In this document: one piece after another, positions 34,801-43,307 of the stretch
How positions within the stretch are numbered: the first letter of the stretch is position 1
How the letters are laid out: every line of letters begins with the position of its first letter
Source of the DNA: Lachnospiraceae bacterium
GTDB lineage: Bacteria; Bacillota; Clostridia; Lachnospirales; Lachnospiraceae
Assembly: GCA_017441585.1 (NCBI GenBank)
Contig: JAFRWW010000057.1
Span: 1-64,000, forward strand
Direction: 5' to 3'
Length of the DNA stretch: 64,000 nucleotides
Position numbers and translations under genes: made by a program
Notes under the pieces: generated by a model
What the model was told of the DNA's origin: nothing
Seen by the model: the letters and a program-made list of their open reading frames with translations, nothing else
Databases searched by the model: none

Positions 34801-37800
34801 TGCATTGCCACCTCTACGGCTGATGGTGGAAGCCCAGATCAGCATCATGCAGGTGCTTCAGGCCAGAGGTGCCGTGGAACTGGGTCTTACCGGCTTTAAT
34901 ATAGAGATGAAGGATATAGAAGTGGCCAGGTTCGGAAAGGTCATGGATCATGCAGGCATCGCCTTTGACTGGTATCCGGAATTCTATCTGCTGGGCGATG
35001 TCCAGATGAATCTGCTGGATATCATAAAGGGCGGCGGATATATGGTGCTTGAAAAGCCTTATGAGGGCGCTGATAACTACTTCTTTGAATTCTTTATAAA
35101 CGCGTCGGTGTGCATACCCGATTATGTGCTGATAATCGGCGGTATGAACGTGGCCGCAGTGGGCATGGGCGTGAACAGCGAAAAGATATACGGTATGGTA
35201 AAAGCCATGGGAGTCAAGCTTGGCGTGGTATATTACTGGGGTGACAGCGGCGTTAAATGGAGCGGCGGAGAAGAAGTCATGCCTACGCATCCCGAGCTGA
35301 CGGGTATCAGTACGGAGCCTTCGACCCTGGGTGCCGTCCCCGTATACTATGACGAAAAGGAAGACAGGACGCTGTATGCCTCGGTGGGTACGAACTTTAC
35401 CGATGATACCGTATATGAAGAGGATATAAACGGCGGCATCTTTGAGTCGGAAGAAGCAGTGCTTGGCGACGGTGAAGAAAGAGAGCCTCTTAAGGTAAAC
35501 AAAGTCAGCGGCACGGCTGTTCCCAGCGGCGGAATGAGTTATGATCTGGCCCTTTGCGGTAATCAGAAGAATAAGATCATGCTCATCACCTTTGACGCCG
35601 ACAGCAAGCAGGAAGCACTGGCTATGTTAAAGAAGGCCGATCCTGCCATAACCATAAATGATGAGAACGGCGCGCCTTATGATCTTAAGCTGATGGACCA
35701 GAGCAAGACCGTGGAGGCAGGCGTAAACGTCGGTACCAATGCAAACCTTACCTATGATAAGGACAGCGATAAGGCTACCTTGGCTGTATCTTTCACAAAG
35801 GGCGTGGATAAGGATCAGTATTATACCCTGGTAACACAGATGGAAGCCAGAGTGGTGCTTTATGATCTGGAGGAGATGCCTGAACTGTATGCTTCAAACT
35901 GCAGCATCACGGAAAGTGATGACGGAAAGAGCGCTACCCTTACAGTCGGCGGCGTGGGTATCGAGAACTTTGACAAGATCTGTGTGAGCGTGGCAGGCAT
36001 AGACGGCGAGCAGATGATCGGTATGGTAACCAAGGAAGAGTATCCGGATTGCTTTGAGGAAAGCGGCGGAAGCGCAACCTTTGATCTGCCGGCTGACCTT
36101 AGCAGTGATACCTATGAAGTGAAGCTGGCGGCTTCGGACAATGACAATAAGTACTGCTCTATGGTGGAAAACTTAAGCCTGGTTCATAAAAATAATGAGG
36201 AGCCCGTCATGCCGGCAGTCTTTACACTGTCGAATGCAGGCGATTATATGCTGAACCTAATGCCTAAGGATTCCGGAAATGATTTTGACGGCTATGAGAT
36301 CAGTGTATTTGAATCCGACGGAGAAACCGCGGTAAAGGGTCTGTCGGGACTTTTGTATAACAAAAACGGCAGTCGCGTGGAATATGATGAGAATAACCTG
36401 GTGATCGTCCCCGATGACAATGAAATGACTGCTGATGGCTTTACCTTTGGCGGACACTTTGATTATGAGGGCGATGAAGATGTTCAGGAGACACAGTTTG
36501 GCCTCAATGGCGGTGACAGCTATGAAGTAAGGCTGCGTAAGTGGAAGAAGATCGATGCGTCTGAAAGGCTTCTGTATTCATCGGCGAGATACCTTAAATG
36601 TACCGTCAGCACGCCTTCAAAGGCTGAGCTTTCGGTGAGCGCGAAGGCTGATAGCGTACCGGTGAAGCAGGAGTATGGCGATGGAGAGGTTGAAATACCT
36701 TATTACGGCGTGGCCGATCCCGGCCTTACAGTCACTGCCGATCAGAAGATAAGCGGAACCTGGACACTCGACGGAGGTGTGGTCGAGGATGAGAATGGTC
36801 AGGCTTTAGAGTCAGGATCACAGGGCAGCTTTACTGATACTTTGAGCATACCCATAGACACCGACGATCTGGCTGACGGTGTCCACACCCTCGAGATAAA
36901 GGGAAGCAATGCCAGGGGCGACAGCACAGGATTGACATACATATTCGGCATAGATACCACGGCGCCCAAGATACTGCTCACGGAGCCTTTGTCCGGACAG
37001 TTCTTTGACCATACCAGCGGAAAGGTGGTGCTGAGCGGTGTATCAGAGCCCGGAACTAAAGTCAATGTGACGGAAAAAGCGAGCGGTCAGCACTACTATA
37101 TTACAGCAAATGATGACGGCAGCTTTAAGAGCAGCATGGTATTTGATAAGTCGGCGTCGCAGCTTGATCTGTTACTTTATGCTGAAGATGAAGTGGGCAA
37201 CAGAGCCGAGACGCAGGTGCTCCTTAATTCCGATATTCTGGGACAGATCGAGTCCATAGATCTGACGGCTACCACGGCAGCCGGTGCGCAGATAACCCTG
37301 GGAACACCGGAGGATGACTTAAAGCCCGGAGTATATAGCCTTACCCTTTACGGAAATGTAAGGAACAGTGATGAGAAACTTAATCTCAATGCTTCATCCA
37401 TTACTGAATGGCAGCTTACGGATATCGCCGGAGGCGCAGATCTTGAGGTACAGGACGGCAGTGTGAGTCTCACCATACATGAGGGAGACACCGGCGTGGT
37501 GAGCGCAGGCCTTAACGTGCATGATGCGGGAGCACTAAATGTGGTATCCATGTTCGGAAAGACGGAAAACGGCAATGGCAGCGGAACGGATAATCCCGAT
37601 AACCCCGACAACCCTGACAACCCTGATAATCCGGACAATCCTGATAATCCCGACGGACCGGGCAAAAATACGGGTTATAAGTTTACAAGGTATGACTTCG
37701 GTCAGAAGCTCCCTGACGGAACAGACTGCGTACTGGATGTATATACCACCAGGTCCGTAAGCTTTAATAACTTAAAGCACCTGACGGAGGGCAGCAAGAC

Positions 37801-38293
37801 CAATAATAAGTCGGTGGCAGACCTGAAGGTAGAAACAGGCGGATCCATCATGACCTACGCTATGGCGGTAGTAAAGGTTAAGAATAACAAGGCCGTACCT
37901 GTCAAGGTGAAGAATGGTCTGGAAAGTCCCGTGGATGCAAAGAAACAGCCTCAGTTCCAGATCACCCTTAAGCCTCTAAAGACTAAGGCTGACGGAACGG
38001 CGATGACCAAGGATGAAAAGGCCATGGTCAAGGCTTTCAATAAGGCGCTTAAGCAAAGACAAAAGAGTGAGCCTCTTACCTTTGATATAAAGCCTCTGGA
38101 TATTACGGGAGCCCAGAACGTACAGGTTAAGTACAACGGAAAGAAGACCAAGGTAACAGGCGTGAGTGCAACTGTAAACGGCGTGACCTACAAGCTGGGC
38201 AAGAAGGATTACACAGCTGACATCACGGCGGAAGGCACCGTGATCAAGGGTATCGGCAACTTCACCGGCACCTACACGGACAAGATCAAATAG
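31892..38293 (+). CDS. Giant secreted surface protein, 2133 aa, with Asn-Pro-Asp linker
   Basis: A signal peptide is present (MKLKNIIKRT, hydrophobic core, probable cleavage after LMA near residue 31). The N-terminal half is beta-rich; a Gly-rich segment (QGGGGGISN) lies in the middle; Ig-like domains with FGIDTTAPKILLTEP and AEDEVGNRAET follow. A linker of seven Asn-Pro-Asp units (37592-37654) separates a C-terminal domain of about 200 residues ending in GNFTGTYTDKIK, a type of tail seen on other Lachnospiraceae surface proteins. No sortase motif. AAAGGAGA precedes the ATG. It follows the 2605-aa gene by 99 bases and is likely coexpressed with it. Confidence 0.85.
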   Translation: MKLKNIIKRTTALFISICMTTTFFPVENLMAQDLPEVALENKALHVGVSQENGAFVIRTTEGNQVSKEDDGKKLLFDMDDDHTSFVTFSITRGDKTKEYIFGGNYPLANSTKMRVSKDADTINSVWSVDDVTFTQSIKLVNSGSNEHGMAYISYTAENKGDPADIKCRLLMDTALGEQDYGYYSVGDANNNITKETQLGEGGYDKSFYVMDNPIDPKVLAYTVNASIDKKECKPYKTIFAHWASLASCKFDYQINSLVSFTTVFNGEHLTADSAAALYFDMGSIGTDESSVIATNYGVYSNEGVKAENTATINIVAPDYLEYNDAKDGYKNDGKFSVRTEIENITDKTFEKARVVVYITGGLRSLDKAGNEIEASYEKPFYIDLNNFTPKQKQIIDWSFYEPVRPDGTYATISYKVYNMSSDATMKTDTLVSENLMCEGKSYVLIPGIESELPEVKFMSFAPEKVYNQETRYIYLSGDNFSMLSDKSTYNLKMVRRDGSAFSYSVNGEEKQDTYFNIPSDNFVINDENNTITIKLDEDVPGTLPVGDYKLIFDYTDASKMDDSGPALEFSVTDERRYQNISYGVLAVRDDNRDYSIELYDSEADYELASYDSDVFDVYSVPLVFKGYFSEDKSASTKTKKVYKAISTGPDDNVVVLNDCLDISEGSVTVTEENGSVTVDFDAKISSGKCTVWNGVCALTKLKQGNEYRLIRYDEEGESTYPGTNANTINLVWPSVGQAAQNLMGFLMKFKYGQLGFVEHEEGDRHPTKVVAFGASMDLGFAIPSFANVPEEEPSARDQAYENALKNGKELNPQQLRDIDQKVGQREANTYDKDETGKENEEDDGFETPKASVHVDDILFGEGKFMGVNLTVGVGIPGYVDGMPDMEGELSINTLNNWSAGFEGECDFEVVAFEGELSIRSTDKGVPVPDNIRFYVGNVTPGYNLDPFGILWLQGGGGGISNIYETIFLEDALPPLRLMVEAQISIMQVLQARGAVELGLTGFNIEMKDIEVARFGKVMDHAGIAFDWYPEFYLLGDVQMNLLDIIKGGGYMVLEKPYEGADNYFFEFFINASVCIPDYVLIIGGMNVAAVGMGVNSEKIYGMVKAMGVKLGVVYYWGDSGVKWSGGEEVMPTHPELTGISTEPSTLGAVPVYYDEKEDRTLYASVGTNFTDDTVYEEDINGGIFESEEAVLGDGEEREPLKVNKVSGTAVPSGGMSYDLALCGNQKNKIMLITFDADSKQEALAMLKKADPAITINDENGAPYDLKLMDQSKTVEAGVNVGTNANLTYDKDSDKATLAVSFTKGVDKDQYYTLVTQMEARVVLYDLEEMPELYASNCSITESDDGKSATLTVGGVGIENFDKICVSVAGIDGEQMIGMVTKEEYPDCFEESGGSATFDLPADLSSDTYEVKLAASDNDNKYCSMVENLSLVHKNNEEPVMPAVFTLSNAGDYMLNLMPKDSGNDFDGYEISVFESDGETAVKGLSGLLYNKNGSRVEYDENNLVIVPDDNEMTADGFTFGGHFDYEGDEDVQETQFGLNGGDSYEVRLRKWKKIDASERLLYSSARYLKCTVSTPSKAELSVSAKADSVPVKQEYGDGEVEIPYYGVADPGLTVTADQKISGTWTLDGGVVEDENGQALESGSQGSFTDTLSIPIDTDDLADGVHTLEIKGSNARGDSTGLTYIFGIDTTAPKILLTEPLSGQFFDHTSGKVVLSGVSEPGTKVNVTEKASGQHYYITANDDGSFKSSMVFDKSASQLDLLLYAEDEVGNRAETQVLLNSDILGQIESIDLTATTAAGAQITLGTPEDDLKPGVYSLTLYGNVRNSDEKLNLNASSITEWQLTDIAGGADLEVQDGSVSLTIHEGDTGVVSAGLNVHDAGALNVVSMFGKTENGNGSGTDNPDNPDNPDNPDNPDNPDNPDGPGKNTGYKFTRYDFGQKLPDGTDCVLDVYTTRSVSFNNLKHLTEGSKTNNKSVADLKVETGGSIMTYAMAVVKVKNNKAVPVKVKNGLESPVDAKKQPQFQITLKPLKTKADGTAMTKDEKAMVKAFNKALKQRQKSEPLTFDIKPLDITGAQNVQVKYNGKKTKVTGVSATVNGVTYKLGKKDYTADITAEGTVIKGIGNFTGTYTDKIK
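37592..37654 (+). repeat. Seven 9-bp units encoding Asn-Pro-Asp
   Basis: Seven consecutive AAY-CCN-GAY units with varied third bases form a flexible linker between the Ig-like body and the C-terminal domain. The silent variation suggests selection on the protein rather than recent slippage. Confidence 0.85.
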
Positions 38294-38303
38294 CCCCTCT
38301 TTC

Positions 38304-38343
38304 GTCCCCCGTCTCTGAATCATCAGGGCCGGGGGACTTTTTT
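38304..38343 (+). terminator. Intrinsic terminator after the giant secreted-protein operon
   Basis: GTCCCCC (38304-38310) pairs with GGGGGAC (38331-38337) around a 20-base loop and is followed by six T. Confidence 0.8.
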
Positions 38344-38373
38344 AGATATGAGATTATAAAAAGGCGAAAATCC

Positions 38374-38402
38374 TTGACATGTGAGGTGTTCTTTCATATA
38401 CT
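38374..38402 (+). promoter_or_regulatory. Promoter of greA
   Basis: TTGACA (38374-38379), a 17-bp spacer and TATACT (38397-38402). The leader to the ATG at 38496 is about 87 nt and shows nothing obvious apart from GGAGG and AAAAGGG near the start. Confidence 0.8.
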
Positions 38403-38495
38403 ATTACTTTGTGTAGTTACTCGGATTTTCTGTTGTCAAAAGACGGTTTCGGATGTCTTTTGCAGCAGGTTTTTACGGAGGTTTAAAAGGGTAAA

Positions 38496-38978
38496 ATGGA
38501 AGCTAAGAAAACCGTGTTGACTTATGAAGGCTTGAAGGAACTGGAGGATGAGCTCCAGGATTTAAAGGTCAACCGCAGGAGAGAAAATGCACGTAAGCTG
38601 GCTGACGCCAGAGAGCAGGGAGATCTGTCTGAGAATGCGGAGTATGATGCCGCAAAGGATGAGCAGAGAGAGATCCAGGCCAGGATAGACGAGATCGAAG
38701 CACTCCTTAAGAATGTGGAAGTCATAGATGAGGATGAGGCAGACACTACGGTTGTCAGCATCGGATGCAAGGTTAAACTTTTGGATAAAGAACTCAATGA
38801 GAAGATGGAGTACAAGATCGTGGGCACCAGCGAGGCTAACGCCTTAGAGGGCAGGATCTCAAACGAGTCTCCCGTGGGTGCAGCGCTTCTGGGCCAGAAA
38901 AAGGGCAAGACCGTGAAGGTGGAGACCGCCACCGGCGTGCTCGCATTCAAGATACTGGACATAACAAAGGCTAAGTGA
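38496..38978 (+). CDS. greA: Transcription elongation factor GreA
   Basis: A 160-residue factor that enters the RNA polymerase secondary channel and stimulates cleavage of backtracked RNA. The N-terminal coiled coil (about 1-78) carries LTYEGLKELEDEL and the tip residues in EQGDLSENAEYDAAKDEQ; the C-terminal FKBP-like domain has ISNESPVGAALLGQKKG. Length and motifs are typical. It is followed by lysS, a common order in Clostridia. Confidence 0.96.
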   Translation: MEAKKTVLTYEGLKELEDELQDLKVNRRRENARKLADAREQGDLSENAEYDAAKDEQREIQARIDEIEALLKNVEVIDEDEADTTVVSIGCKVKLLDKELNEKMEYKIVGTSEANALEGRISNESPVGAALLGQKKGKTVKVETATGVLAFKILDITKAK

Positions 38979-39004
38979 GAAGTGTCATTCTGAGCGTTTG
39001 TTAT

Positions 39005-39037
39005 GTCATTCTGAGCGAAGCGAAGAATCTTGAAAGA
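39005..39037 (+). repeat. Dispersed GTCATTCTGAGC element between greA and lysS
   Basis: GTCATTCTGAGCGAAGCGAA followed by GAATCTTGAAAGA, the fullest copy in the window. A partial copy (GTCATTCTGAGC) lies immediately upstream at 38984-38995, making a tandem pair. Confidence 0.7.
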
Positions 39038-39084
39038 TTTGGCATGACAGAAAATCAAGCTTTGATAATACGAGGAGAAAAACC

Positions 39085-41091
39085 ATGGCTGAAAATCAAA
39101 ACCAGCTGCTTAAGGTACGCAGGGAAAAGCTGACCGCACTTCAGGAGGCGGGAAAGGATCCCTTTGTAATAACCAAATATGACCAGACCTATCATTCCGT
39201 ACAGGCAAGGAATGAATATGTCGCCCTGGAGGAAAAGCTCCTGGCCGGCAAGGAAGAGCTGGAGTATGATGATAAGCGTGCCATAATGGACGCAAGCCCC
39301 ATCGATGTAAGTGTGGCGGGACGTATCATGTTAAAGCGCGTGATGGGTAAGGCGTCATTTTGCAATGTGCAGGATAAGGCAGGCGATATACAGGTTTATG
39401 TGGCCAGGGATGCCGTGGGCGAGGAGCCTTACGCAGATTTCAAAAAGTTTGACGTAGGCGATATCGTGGGCGTAAAGGGATACATGTTCCGCACACAAAA
39501 AGGCGAGATATCCATACACGCCACTGCAGTCACACTTTTGTCCAAGAGCCTTCAGATACTTCCCGAAAAGTACCACGGACTGACTGATACCGATATGCGT
39601 TTCAGACAGAGATATGTGGACCTCATAATGAACTCGGACGCCAAGGATATCATGATCAGGCGTTCACGCATCATAAAGGAGATAAGGAACTTCCTGGACG
39701 GAAGGGACTTCATGGAGGTGGAGACACCTATCCTGGTATCAAACGCAGGCGGCGCTGCGGCCCGTCCCTTTGAGACCCATTACAATTCGCTGGATGAGGA
39801 TGTGAAGCTTCGTATATCCCTGGAGCTTTATTTAAAGAGACTTATCGTAGGCGGCTTAGAGCGCGTTTATGAGATAGGAAGAGTTTTCAGAAACGAGGGT
39901 GTGGATACCAGACACAATCCTGAGTTTACCCTTATGGAGCTCTATCAGGCATACACCGATTACGAGGGTATGATGGAGCTGACGGAGAGCATGTTCAGAT
40001 ATGTGGCAAAGGCTGTCCTGGGAACTCTTCAGTTTAAATACGGCGAGGTGGAACTGGATTTTGAGAAGCCCTTTGAGCGTATCACCATGGCTGAGGCCGT
40101 GAGGAAATATGCGGGGTTTGATTTTGACGCAGATACCGTGGAATTAAACGGTGAGACCGTACCCTTTGATGATGCTGCTGCCATGGCGCTTGCAAAGGCA
40201 AAGGGGCTGGAAGTCGAGGATCATTTTAAGAAGGGTAACATACTCAATCTCTTCTTTGAGGAGTACTGCGAAGAGCATCTTTTGCAGCCTACCTTTGTGA
40301 CGGATCATCCCATAGAGATATCACCTCTTACAAAGAAGAAGCCCGGCTATGATGGCCATGTGGAAAGATTCGAGCTTTTCATAAACGGCTGGGAGATGGC
40401 AAATGCATACTCAGAGCTTAACGATCCCATTGATCAGAGAGAGCGTTTCGCCGCACAGGACGCAAATGCGGCAGCGGGCGATGAGGAAGCAGAGCATACG
40501 GATGAGGACTTCCTGAATGCGCTGGAGGTAGGTATGCCGCCTACCGGAGGGATCGGATACGGTATCGACCGTCTCGTGATGATACTGACTGACGCGCCCA
40601 GCATAAGAGAGGTGATCGGCTTTCCCACTCTGAAGTCGCTTAACCCGACCTCAAGTCCTTCATCATCGGGTGAAAAGGCAGTTCCGGGCGCGCCCATTGT
40701 TTCAAATGAGCCCCTGGATTTCAGTAAGGTAAATATCGAGCCGCTGTTTGAGGATTTCGTGGATTTTGATACTTTCAGCAAGTCCGACTTCAGGGCTGTA
40801 AAGGTTAAGGATTGCGTGGCAGTGCCCAAGAGTAAGAAACTGCTTCAGTTCACACTGGATGACGGAACAGGTACCGACCGTACCATCCTTTCCGGTATAC
40901 ATGAGTTTTATGATCCTGAGGAACTGGTGGGCAAGACCTGCATCGCAATAGTGAACCTTCCTCCCAGAGCCATGATGGGCATCGAATCCTGCGGCATGCT
41001 GATCTCGGCAGTCCATAAGGAAGAGGAAAGGGAATGCCTGCATCTTCTGACGGTGGATCCCCACATCCCCGCAGGCGCGAAGATGTATTGA
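39085..41091 (+). CDS. lysS: Lysyl-tRNA synthetase (class II) with C-terminal Trbp111-like domain
   Basis: A 668-residue enzyme charging tRNA-Lys. An OB-fold anticodon-binding domain (about 50-150) precedes the class II core with motif 1, FRNEGVDTRHNPEFTLMELY (motif 2) and GIGYGIDRLVMILT (motif 3). Usual bacterial LysRS ends near residue 500; here a linker of about 35 residues rich in Ser/Pro leads to a further domain (about 562-668): DFSKVNIEPLFEDFVDFDTF, FRAVKVKDCVAVPKSKKLLQ and VNLPPRAMMGIESCGM. This is the tRNA-binding domain of Trbp111 and MetRS C-termini. The extension should raise tRNA affinity; that is inference. Confidence 0.95.
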   Translation: MAENQNQLLKVRREKLTALQEAGKDPFVITKYDQTYHSVQARNEYVALEEKLLAGKEELEYDDKRAIMDASPIDVSVAGRIMLKRVMGKASFCNVQDKAGDIQVYVARDAVGEEPYADFKKFDVGDIVGVKGYMFRTQKGEISIHATAVTLLSKSLQILPEKYHGLTDTDMRFRQRYVDLIMNSDAKDIMIRRSRIIKEIRNFLDGRDFMEVETPILVSNAGGAAARPFETHYNSLDEDVKLRISLELYLKRLIVGGLERVYEIGRVFRNEGVDTRHNPEFTLMELYQAYTDYEGMMELTESMFRYVAKAVLGTLQFKYGEVELDFEKPFERITMAEAVRKYAGFDFDADTVELNGETVPFDDAAAMALAKAKGLEVEDHFKKGNILNLFFEEYCEEHLLQPTFVTDHPIEISPLTKKKPGYDGHVERFELFINGWEMANAYSELNDPIDQRERFAAQDANAAAGDEEAEHTDEDFLNALEVGMPPTGGIGYGIDRLVMILTDAPSIREVIGFPTLKSLNPTSSPSSSGEKAVPGAPIVSNEPLDFSKVNIEPLFEDFVDFDTFSKSDFRAVKVKDCVAVPKSKKLLQFTLDDGTGTDRTILSGIHEFYDPEELVGKTCIAIVNLPPRAMMGIESCGMLISAVHKEEERECLHLLTVDPHIPAGAKMY

Positions 41092-41121
41092 TTTAAATAA
41101 GTATTAATGCGATTTTTATGA

Positions 41122-41155
41122 AGAGCGTGATCCGTATCACGCTCTTTATTTTTTT
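41122..41155 (+). terminator. Intrinsic terminator after lysS
   Basis: AGAGCGTGAT (41122-41131) and ATCACGCTCT (41136-41145) form a perfect 10-bp stem with a CCGT loop, followed by a T-rich tract. Confidence 0.9.
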
Positions 41156-41229
41156 CGCCCGAACTGCCCTCTTTCGTGGTACAATTGATGTTAGGATGAT
41201 ATTACCCTGACTATAAGAAAGGACATTAA

Positions 41230-41427
41230 ATGAGAAAAGCGGTTAATGATATAAACAGGTGCGTGGCATGTGGCGTATGCTGCAAAGAGTGCCCGCGTCA
41301 GGCGATAGAGATATATAAGGGCTGTTATGCTCTGGTGGATACCGGGGTCTGTGTGGGCTGCGGTATCTGTGAAAAGGCATGTCCCGCAGGTTCGATAACG
41401 GTTAGCGACACGGAGGAAGGGCGATGA
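41230..41427 (+). CDS. 2[4Fe-4S] ferredoxin
   Basis: A 65-residue electron carrier with two cluster motifs, CVACGVCCKECP and CVGCGICEKACP, each C-x2-C-x2/3-C-x3-C-P. The pattern and size match clostridial dicluster ferredoxins. Its stop overlaps the start of the next gene (ATGA), which encodes a membrane Fe-S protein, so the two likely form one membrane electron-transfer unit. AAAGGA precedes the ATG. Confidence 0.88.
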   Translation: MRKAVNDINRCVACGVCCKECPRQAIEIYKGCYALVDTGVCVGCGICEKACPAGSITVSDTEEGR

Positions 41428-42011
41428 AGAATAAAACCGGAAAGAAGCGGCATTGGTATGACTATCTCTGGATCTGGTCCATAATATATTTTTCCCTGGG
41501 CTTTTTTAACATCCTTTTTGCATGGCTGGGAATGATCGACTTTATCCTGCCCCTTATTTTCGCCATCGTCGGCGGGAATAAATGGTTTTGCAACAATATG
41601 TGCGGAAGGGGACAGCTGTTCTGGCTTCTGGGAAGAAATCTTAAATGTTCCAGGAAAAAGCCGGCACCTAAGTGGCTTTCTTCCAAATGGTTCAGATATG
41701 GTTTCCTTGCCTTTTTCATGACCATGTTCGGCACCATGATCTTTCAGACATATCTGGTATTTTCGGGAGCAAACTCCCTCAGGAAGGTGGTAAAACTGTT
41801 CTGGACCTTTAAGGTTCCCTGGGAATGGGCGTATAACGGAAGCATATTTCCCGACTGGGTGGCCCAGTTCGGTTATGGATTCTACAGTCTGATGCTGACG
41901 TCCACACTCATAGGCCTTATAGTCATGGTACTGTATAAAGAGCGCACCTGGTGTTCATTCTGTCCCATGGGAACCATGACCCAGGGTATATGCAAGCTTA
42001 AGAATAAGTGA
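41424..42011 (+). CDS. NapH/CcoG-like membrane iron-sulfur protein
   Basis: A 195-residue protein with about four TM helices (near 15-35, 40-55, 90-112, 150-172). Two cytoplasm-facing Cys motifs, CNNMCGRGQLF and CSFCPMGTMTQGIC, match the 4Fe-4S-binding membrane domain of the NapH/NosR/CcoG group, though each has fewer Cys than a full ferredoxin domain; the neighbouring ferredoxin may supply clusters. The acceptor is unknown. It overlaps the ferredoxin gene by four bases. Confidence 0.8.
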   Translation: MKNKTGKKRHWYDYLWIWSIIYFSLGFFNILFAWLGMIDFILPLIFAIVGGNKWFCNNMCGRGQLFWLLGRNLKCSRKKPAPKWLSSKWFRYGFLAFFMTMFGTMIFQTYLVFSGANSLRKVVKLFWTFKVPWEWAYNGSIFPDWVAQFGYGFYSLMLTSTLIGLIVMVLYKERTWCSFCPMGTMTQGICKLKNK

Positions 42012-42038
42012 GCGGTTATGTGACGAAGGAGGTTTATA

Positions 42039-42360
42039 ATGGCATCGAGTAAAGAATATCTGGACTATGTATTAGAACAATTATCCGGGGCGGATGAGAT
42101 AACTTACAGGGCGATGATGGGAGAATATATCATCTATTACCGCCAGAAAGTGATCGGCGGTATCTATGACGACCGGTTCCTGGTGAAAAAAAATAAAATC
42201 GGCCAGAGACATGATGCCTGATGCGGACCTGGAATTACCCTATGAAGGCGCCAAGGAGATGCTTCTGGTAGACGATATTGAGAATAAGGATTTCCTTAAA
42301 AAATTGATGGACGCGATGTATGAGAAATTACCGGCCCCGAAGAAAAAGAAAGGGAGATAG
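42039..42360 (+). pseudogene. TfoX/Sxy N-terminal-domain protein, frameshifted at an A8 tract
   Basis: The first frame (42039-42221) encodes MASSKEYLDYVLEQLSGADE and RAMMGEYIIYYRQKVIGGIY, typical of TfoX N-terminal-domain proteins, but stops soon after DDRFLVKK. From the eight A at 42186-42193 a second frame continues the family sequence (KSARDMMPDADLELPYEGAK, then EMLLVDDIENKDFLKK) to TAG 42358-42360. Removing one A from the tract restores a single frame of about 106 codons. This may be a true inactivating indel, a sequencing error, or expression through transcriptional slippage. AAGGAGG precedes the ATG. Confidence 0.8.
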
Positions 42361-42369
42361 GGTGCAACT

Positions 42370-43164
42370 ATGGTAATAAAGGATGAAAGGATAGATTCGG
42401 GCAAACCTTTTGACTGGGGAAGGACATCTAAGGAATACGCCAGGTTCAGGGATATCTATCCGGAAGAGTTTTATAAGAAAATAGTGGACAGGGGCCTGTG
42501 TGTGAGCGGCCAGAATATTCTTGATCTGGGGACCGGAACAGGTGTGCTTGCGCGGAATATGTATAAATACGGAGCGAAATGGACCGGCACGGATATTTCG
42601 CCTGAGCAGATTGAACAGGCAAAACTTCTGGCAGAGGCCGGAGGGATGAAGATTGATTTCATTGCGGTGCCTACGGAAGAGATTGATTTTCCGAAGGAGA
42701 GCTTTGATGTGATCACAGCCTGTCAGTGCTTCTGGTATTTTGATCATGAAAAAGTGATGCCGAAGCTGGCTGAGCTACTTAAGCCGGAAGGGAAACTGCT
42801 TATCCTGTATATGGCATGGCTTCCCTTTGAAGATAAGATAGCGGGAGCGAGCGAAGAACTGGTGCTCAGGTTCAATCCCAAGTGGTCGGGTGCAGGGGAA
42901 AAGCGTCATCCGATATGGATACCTGATGTGGCTTTCGATCATTTTGAACTGGAAGATCATGAAGAATATGATCTGTCGGTGCCCTTTACCAGAGAATCCT
43001 GGCATGGAAGAATGAGGGCCTGTCGCGGAGTCGGTGCGTCCTTATCAGAGGAAGATCTGGCAAAGTGGGATATCGAGCATCGGGAACTCATGGACCGGAT
43101 CGCACCTGAGAGTTTTGATGTGCTCCATTATGCGGCACTGGCTTTGTTGAAGAAAAAGGGTTAA
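42370..43164 (+). CDS. Class I SAM-dependent methyltransferase
   Basis: A 264-residue methyltransferase. SAM-binding motif I is ILDLGTGTGVLARNM near residue 57; motif II (acidic) is WTGTDISPEQ; FDVITACQCFWYFD and LKPEGKLLILY are motifs III and IV. It resembles the UbiE/Methyltransf_11 group of small-molecule methyltransferases. The substrate cannot be predicted. The start is ten bases after the TfoX-like gene. Confidence 0.85.
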   Translation: MVIKDERIDSGKPFDWGRTSKEYARFRDIYPEEFYKKIVDRGLCVSGQNILDLGTGTGVLARNMYKYGAKWTGTDISPEQIEQAKLLAEAGGMKIDFIAVPTEEIDFPKESFDVITACQCFWYFDHEKVMPKLAELLKPEGKLLILYMAWLPFEDKIAGASEELVLRFNPKWSGAGEKRHPIWIPDVAFDHFELEDHEEYDLSVPFTRESWHGRMRACRGVGASLSEEDLAKWDIEHRELMDRIAPESFDVLHYAALALLKKKG

Positions 43165-43307
43165 TGAAATATTCGTCCTTCTTAGCCTTGTAGTATTTTC
43201 CGAAGATGTCTATCTTTACGGCGCTTAAGCTGCCGTCCTTTTTCTGCTTGGGTACCACATCATCCTTATTTGTCACTGTGTAAGGTGCTATGGTAAAGGG
43301 CAGTCCG
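43165..43307 (-). pseudogene. Possible remnant of a surface-protein C-terminal domain
   Basis: On the minus strand, in a different frame from the end of the SulP gene, the sequence reads LNDGLPFTIAPYTVTNKDD, then VPKQKKDGSLSAVKIDIFGK, YYKAKKDEYF. It has the look of coding sequence (beta-strand-like, Lys/Asp-rich, no internal stop) but has no start codon context, and runs into the antisense of the methyltransferase gene. It could be a leftover of a deleted secreted-protein gene. This is a weak call. Confidence 0.3.

Noticed and set aside
23975..38293. LPxTG sortase anchors on the giant proteins
   Set aside because: Neither C-terminus has LPxTG, a hydrophobic stretch and a basic tail.
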